From: Xiphydria camelus
Taxonomy: Eukaryota; Arthropoda; Insecta; Hymenoptera; Xiphydriidae
Direction: 5' to 3'
Assembly: GCA_963678675.1 (NCBI GenBank)
Contig: OY783197.1
Coordinates: 28,269,470-28,333,469 of the forward strand
Length of the DNA stretch: 64,000 nt
This document shows positions 59,472 through 64,000 of the stretch, one piece after another (position 1 is the stretch's first letter; each line of letters begins with the position of its first letter). A model generated the notes under the pieces. It searched no databases. It was not told the DNA's origin and was given only the letters and a program-made list of their open reading frames with translations. A program made the position numbers and the translations under genes.

Positions 59472-60171
59472 TACATTTACCGGAGAAAATAATCTCGCGC
59501 GAGTGGATGTATCCTGAGTGCGCCATGGTAAGTGTATCGCTTTTCTACCAACGCCGCGGGGGGGCGGCATCGAGGCGAGAACGTCTCGTCGCGGTGCCGC
59601 CGCCGCCATCGCCGCGGGACGGTCGTAATGGACGCGCATAAATTTCCGTCGGTTGCGAATTAACCGGCGCTCCGCTCATGCAACCGGGCTGAAGTGATAA
59701 ACTTAATGCATCGGTGTAGCGTCTCAGGCGTGCGCCCCTTTCGCGTAATCACCCTCGCGGGACCGTCGTTGGACGATCGGCGCGGACGACGAGGGGTCGA
59801 TCGTTCTCGTCGCAACGATGAGAACCACTGCGCCGCGTCACTTTTGCCGATTCTCTCGCGAAATTAACCCCGGATACGCGAATCGCCCTCCCCCGGATGA
59901 GTTGTAAAGTTAATGGGTTGGGAACTGGGGGTGGGAATCTCGATGCACGTGGAATCGCGCTAGGGGATGCGTTGGTGTCTGCAACGGAGATCGACTCGCT
60001 CGTCTGCAACTGCGTACGGAGAAAACGGAGGAATTTTATACGTGTGCGAGAAGCAGTAGAAATTGCCGCGAGACAGTCAGACGATACAGAGGCGAAATTG
60101 AGAAGCCAACGCTGAAAAAGAAACAGAGCGGTTCTGATCACAAGGTTTCTGGCTGCTGAAGTGATAACGTA

Positions 60172-60398
60172 CACGGAAAGAAAAATAAATCGTAATATAA
60201 TATTTGCAAAGTTTCTGGTAAATTTGAAAACAAGGCCAACTTATTGTTACGATAACTACAATTTTAGGAAAAATTAGAGCAACGCTTGTGACTTCCACAA
60301 ATTTTATTACGATTTTTGCTAAAATTGTACTTGTAAGAATAAATTGGCCTTGTCTCGAAATTTGCCACAGACTATTCTACGATTTATTCTGTTCCGTG
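60172..60398. mobile_element. MITE family D copy, TA-flanked
   Basis: Ends cacggaaagaaaaataaatcg / cgatttattctgttccgtg; TA at 60170-60171 and 60399-60400. The arms around caaggccaacttattgttacg and aagaataaattggccttgtc pair. Confidence 0.8.
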
Positions 60399-61424
60399 TA
60401 GTCTCAAGTGATTGCAGCGCCATCATCAGGCTGCAACAGCTAAAAAACTTTACGAATAGGAACAAGATATCGTGACTGTAACCATACGTATATTACTCAT
60501 GTGAATGAAATATTCTTAAACATACTTTGGTCTACTGCATAATCAGTATTTTTTCTCATGGTACAGAGTATTAAAAGGAATCGACGCGAACCAATTTCTC
60601 CCTAGGAACACTGACGAGACGAAAAATTCCATTTTCTTGGTTTTAAGGAGAAGCGTGACCGGAAATGATGCAGCGAACTCGCATCATATCAGAAACGACG
60701 ACCTTCCGCTTCTGCCCGACACACCGCAGACGCGAAAAGTGGCTCATCCCTGTACGCGTACATATACCTACGTGCGACACACCGAGAGCGTCGCGCGACT
60801 AACGTCAACAATCGATACAAAGTTGCGCGCGAGAGCCGTACAGCACTCGCGAGCGCGCGCTGCATCGCCGGTTGTCTACGGCCGGACGGAGAGAGCCGTC
60901 GGAGCCGAGCACAATGCGAGCGCGAACAACGGATCGCGCGAGGCTTCACATTTATCCGCAAAAGTGTCCGTCGCCGTCTCGCGCGTCTGACGAGACGAGC
61001 GGCGCGGCGTCTAACCGTGAAAAAGAGCTCATTTTTCTCCCCGCCGCCGAAAAGCGCAGAGGGATAGCGGAGAGAGAAAGGACTTCTTCGCGCGCGACTA
61101 AATTTGCAAAGAGAGGAGAAAATCGTCTTTTACTCCCGCGCGAAACCGCGTTATGAAAGAAGATGCCCTTGTATCCTCCGTCTAAAATCGTTGAAGAGAC
61201 ACAGTGGCGCTGCCGCAGTGCCGCGCGCTGACGATAAAGCATCACGGTGAACGAGAGTCGGGAACTGAATGTGTATCGTGCGTCAGCGGTGACTCTTGCG
61301 AGTTTCGTCGATGCGTTTAACGGCGTTTAAGAGACTTCCTTTGTTCTCCATCTTCCCGCGCGTTTTCCGGAGAATGCGGGAGAATCTCCTGATGCGGTTT
61401 AAATATTCCTTAATATCACATCGA

Positions 61425-61444
61425 TAGAGAGAGAGAGAGAGAGC
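61425..61444. repeat. (GA)n microsatellite
   Basis: About 9 GA units in otherwise unremarkable intron. Confidence 0.9.
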
Positions 61445-61972
61445 TCAATAAATGGAGCGATAGGTATTCTCTCTTTAAGAGATTTCTTGAAATTCCCTGA
61501 CTTTTCCGGTTTTTCTACACCGTTAAAAAAATTCCCTTACTTTTCTCGGTTCTCAGCTTTTTCACGTTTGTACACAGAGAAAAAAAAACATAGTAGATCA
61601 GACTAAATTGGCGGTCACGGGCGGGAAGCACCGATCTAGTTACTCGAATTAAATAATTTGATTATAATAATTTGAAATTGTTTGACGAAAGCAAGCCGCA
61701 ATCGGGTCCAGAAGATTATCAGTTCAAGTAACTTGATTTGCGTTTCCCTAATTGGCTCGTGGCCGCTAATCTGGTCAGATCTACCACATCTTTTTCTCTG
61801 CGAATAAGAATGCGGGTCGAATGGGCGTTCGCGCTCCAAACTGCATTATCGGTGCAGCGAGGAAGTCGGCGAAGGCGAATAACATCGATGATTAAGCTCG
61901 GCGGACGTTTTGCGAAGTTGCTGGGAATTTAATTAAAAGTTTCGTTTCGTCTGCGGCTTGGCCGGGGTAGAA

Positions 61973-61998
61973 ATATATATATATATATATACATATAT
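61973..61998. repeat. (TA)n microsatellite
   Basis: Alternating TA run within a CpG-rich stretch. Confidence 0.9.
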
Positions 61999-62477
61999 CC
62001 GCACCCCGTCTCCCAGAGCTGCGGTCCTTCAAGAGAGCGGCGTCGAGAGAGTGGGAGGAGGCGGAGGTACGAGCGCAGGCGAGAGTTCCGTGTCCACCGC
62101 CGGTATTGAACGATAAGAAAACACGAGAATTCCCCGGTCCGAGTTATAACGCGGGCTCGCGCATCGCTGCGGATCATGTCTCTCGACCCGGGATGTCCCT
62201 TTTCCCCGACGCGATATAGAGGACAACCGCGCGTCGTCGCGGCGACTGTAAACCGGCGAGGAATTTTTGTACAACGGAAACCTCCCACGGCTTTGTCCCC
62301 ATCGATGAGAAATAATAGAGAGGGGCGATATTACCACCCCCTCTCCACCTACAAATAAGTAATAATCTAGGGACAAACCTCGCTGCAGCGCGATCCCGTA
62401 TAGAAATTTCCCGCGGAAAGGTTCACGGAGAAAAATAAAGTTGAAATGACGAGAATTGGATGTCCGAATTCTGACAC

Positions 62478-62856
62478 TATGTATGGCACTGTAATGGCGA
62501 CTTAAAATTATAAAAATATTGCCATACGGAATAGCATTTGGTTCGCTGCGTACAGCGAACGTTAATCCAACGTGGTATATTCTAAGATAATTTGACATTT
62601 TGCAATACAGTCATCGTGGCATTTTCTACAGTACAGCCATTGACATTCTTTGTGATATAACTAATTGGCATTTTTTATAATACCGTCCTATGGCGATTTT
62701 TACAATACAGCAATTGGCATTTATCGCAGTTACAGCCTTCCAAATCATCTGAAAATGCGCGATATAGTATTAAAGCTCGCCATACGCTTAGAATGAAATG
62801 CTATTCCGTATGACAACGTTTTTCACTTTTGAGTTGTTACCACAGTGCCATACGTA
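62478..62856. mobile_element. MITE with 62-bp inverted ends and internal degenerate repeats
   Basis: Arms ctatgtatggcactgtaatg ... gccatacggaatagcattt and aaatgctattccgtatgac ... ccacagtgccatacgtag pair over about 62 bp. The centre (62603-62735) holds about four to five degenerate copies of a 30-35-bp unit, recognisable by tacagccattggcattttt-like sequence. It has no coding capacity. Confidence 0.75.
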
Positions 62857-63165
62857 GCGCACGTAGCGCCACACAAAGGACATGCGTTGCTCGTCGTTTC
62901 AACTCCACTTTTCTCCGTTTCCACCGAAACGCGGAAAGGGTGTAGCCCGAGAGAGCAAAGCTCTCGCAGTGGCGGTGTGCTCCTGGAAGGAAGCGGTCCC
63001 TCCTACGGCGGGCTGCAGGACGAGAGGAGGGAAAAGGTATCGATTTTCGTCGCCTCCGTAACGCGACGAGGAGGCGAATCCACGGATGGAATCCAACGGA
63101 GGTCTCGGCGCGCGCCGTGGGTTCGCGATCGACGAAAATCAGGCGTTTTGCAGCGCGACGAGAAA

Positions 63166-63186
63166 TCTCTCTCTCTCTCTCTCTCT
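63166..63186. repeat. (CT)n microsatellite
   Basis: About 10 CT units, 93 bp before a complementary GA run (63279-63301). Confidence 0.95.
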
Positions 63187-63278
63187 TTTCCCTCGGTTGT
63201 AGACGGCGGTGCAGGAGGTTCGAAGGAGAGGGCGTTCATTTCTCGCACACACATACGCGCGTATCCGAGGAACCGACG

Positions 63279-63301
63279 GAGAGAGAGAGAGAGAGAGAGA
63301 A
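63279..63301. repeat. (GA)n microsatellite
   Basis: About 11 GA units, complementary to the CT run at 63166-63186. Confidence 0.95.
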
Positions 63302-63679
63302 AGAGTGGAAGAGGGCGCGAGGTGGGAGAGGGTGGGTCGCTGGGTGGGGTGGAGTCTTTCAGGCGGGGGTGGGTATGGGGCACTGCGTCGGTCGGTCGAT
63401 AACGCTCCTCCTCTGTCCCGCCGCGGCTCTGCAGGCCCAGTTATACGAATCCGCGCCGCTAAAGGGCGACGCGGCACTGCAACGACATTTCGAGTTCTGC
63501 CACGGCATTAAAGGGGGAGAGGAGAAAATATCTAGCCGACGCTCTGGGGCCGATGGGAGGAAGGTGGCTGCGATTTTCGTTGGCGTTTGTCTCGGTGACC
63601 TCCTTTCCGAGCTCAAGAGCCCAAGGGACGAGAAAGTGGCAAGATTCGAATAGAAATCTCCTTATCGAACAATTTTTAA

Positions 63680-63836
63680 CACGTTGACTGTCCCCATAAG
63701 GAATTTTGTCCATCCCACGACGTCCAAAAATGAAATTACCATGCATACGGCAGTGGCAAATGGATCACATATGTCTCACGGACGTACATCGACGTTTCTG
63801 TATGAATCATATGTGACTCATGGGACAGTCAACGTG
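63680..63836. mobile_element. piggyBac-like MITE, 157 bp, TTAA-flanked
   Basis: TTAA at 63676-63679 and 63837-63840, inverted ends cacgttgactgtcccc / gggacagtcaacgtg. Internal inverted pairs include gacgtccaaaaatg with the acgtacatcgacgttt region. A related sequence forms the middle of 21390-21613. Tiny size and intact ends suggest mobilisation in trans. Confidence 0.8.
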
Positions 63837-63879
63837 TTAAGCGTATTTCGAATCGATTTTTTCGTCGGAAATACCGTAT

Positions 63880-64000
63880 GAGGCTAAGCTTACTGGCCAG
63901 GAAAAACATTTCAATTACTATTATCTCATTATTTATGAACCTTTGACCCATACCGATACAAGACTTTATTGTATTATAGATAAAAATGTCATCTTCAAAA
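63880..64000. mobile_element. MITE family I copy 3 (cut by window end)
   Basis: Begins gaggctaagcttactggcca next to AT and continues with caattactattatctcatta and cctttgacccata as in 58898-59101. The right end is outside the window. Confidence 0.7.

Larger units (their letters stand above)
43107..64000 (-). other. CaMKII intron 1 (partial, at least 20.9 kb)
   Basis: Sequence upstream of the 95-bp exon in the gene's direction, from acceptor ttgcag at 43107-43112 to the window edge. I searched both the expected peptide (FSDNY...EELGK) and the expected donor on the minus strand and did not find the first coding exon, so it should lie to the right of the window. Apart from listed repeats I recognise nothing in 43880-44297, 44474-46693, 46894-47531, 48241-50261, 50656-53687, 54425-55495, 55950-57762, 58100-58732, 59474-60171, 60399-62477 and 62857-63679. 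Non-coding upstream exons or enhancers of CaMKII could be present but cannot be told from sequence alone. Confidence 0.8.

Noticed and set aside
63590..63630. Minus-strand ELGK peptide
   Set aside because: Preceded by unrelated residues and followed by coding-like EVTE without a gt donor; coincidence.

Overview
The window is animal nuclear DNA, most likely from an insect and probably a hymenopteran such as an ant. I infer this from a minus-strand CaMKII gene whose protein is closest to insect versions, very CpG-dense unique sequence alternating with AT-rich repeats, a mariner fossil of the insect type, and many short palindromic (MITE-like) elements. There is no prokaryotic gene organisation, rRNA, tRNA or CRISPR array.

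Only one gene can be supported. Three short exons of a calcium/calmodulin-dependent protein kinase II (CaMKII) gene lie on the minus strand at 43012-43106 (95 bp), 20665-20724 (60 bp) and 1330-1384 (55 bp). They are consecutive, have canonical splice sites and matching phases, and encode the kinase N-lobe from the glycine-rich loop to the hinge. The first coding exon lies beyond the right edge and the rest of the gene beyond the left edge. So 210 coding bases occupy 64 kb, and nearly all of the window is intron: intron 1 at least 20.9 kb, intron 2 22.3 kb, intron 3 19.3 kb (counting introns between coding exons). None of the longer open reading frames looks like a real protein; they are chance frames in CpG-rich or simple-repeat DNA.

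The introns are a dense mosaic of non-autonomous DNA transposons. One group of otherwise different families shares the termini CAC(T/C/G)GAGAAA or CACGGAAA and a 2-bp TA (or TG) target duplication. A second group is piggyBac-like and flanked by TTAA (9414-9666, 9745-9968, 21390-21613, 32425-32946, 42353-42879, 63680-63836). There is also a pogo/Tigger-type MITE (617-904), a mariner fold-back carrying a transposase fragment (34294-34837), a probable LINE 3' end with a pentanucleotide tail (13640-14228), and a 1.65-kb element built of 321-bp tandem units (3084-4733). Nested insertions are frequent and can be resolved by comparing paralogous copies.

The most unusual single signal is a 176-bp inverted repeat in intron 1 (44298-44473) whose apex on the minus strand reads as a hammerhead-ribozyme-like core (44359-44402), as in Penelope-like retroelements. 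A 200-N assembly gap lies at 17257-17456.
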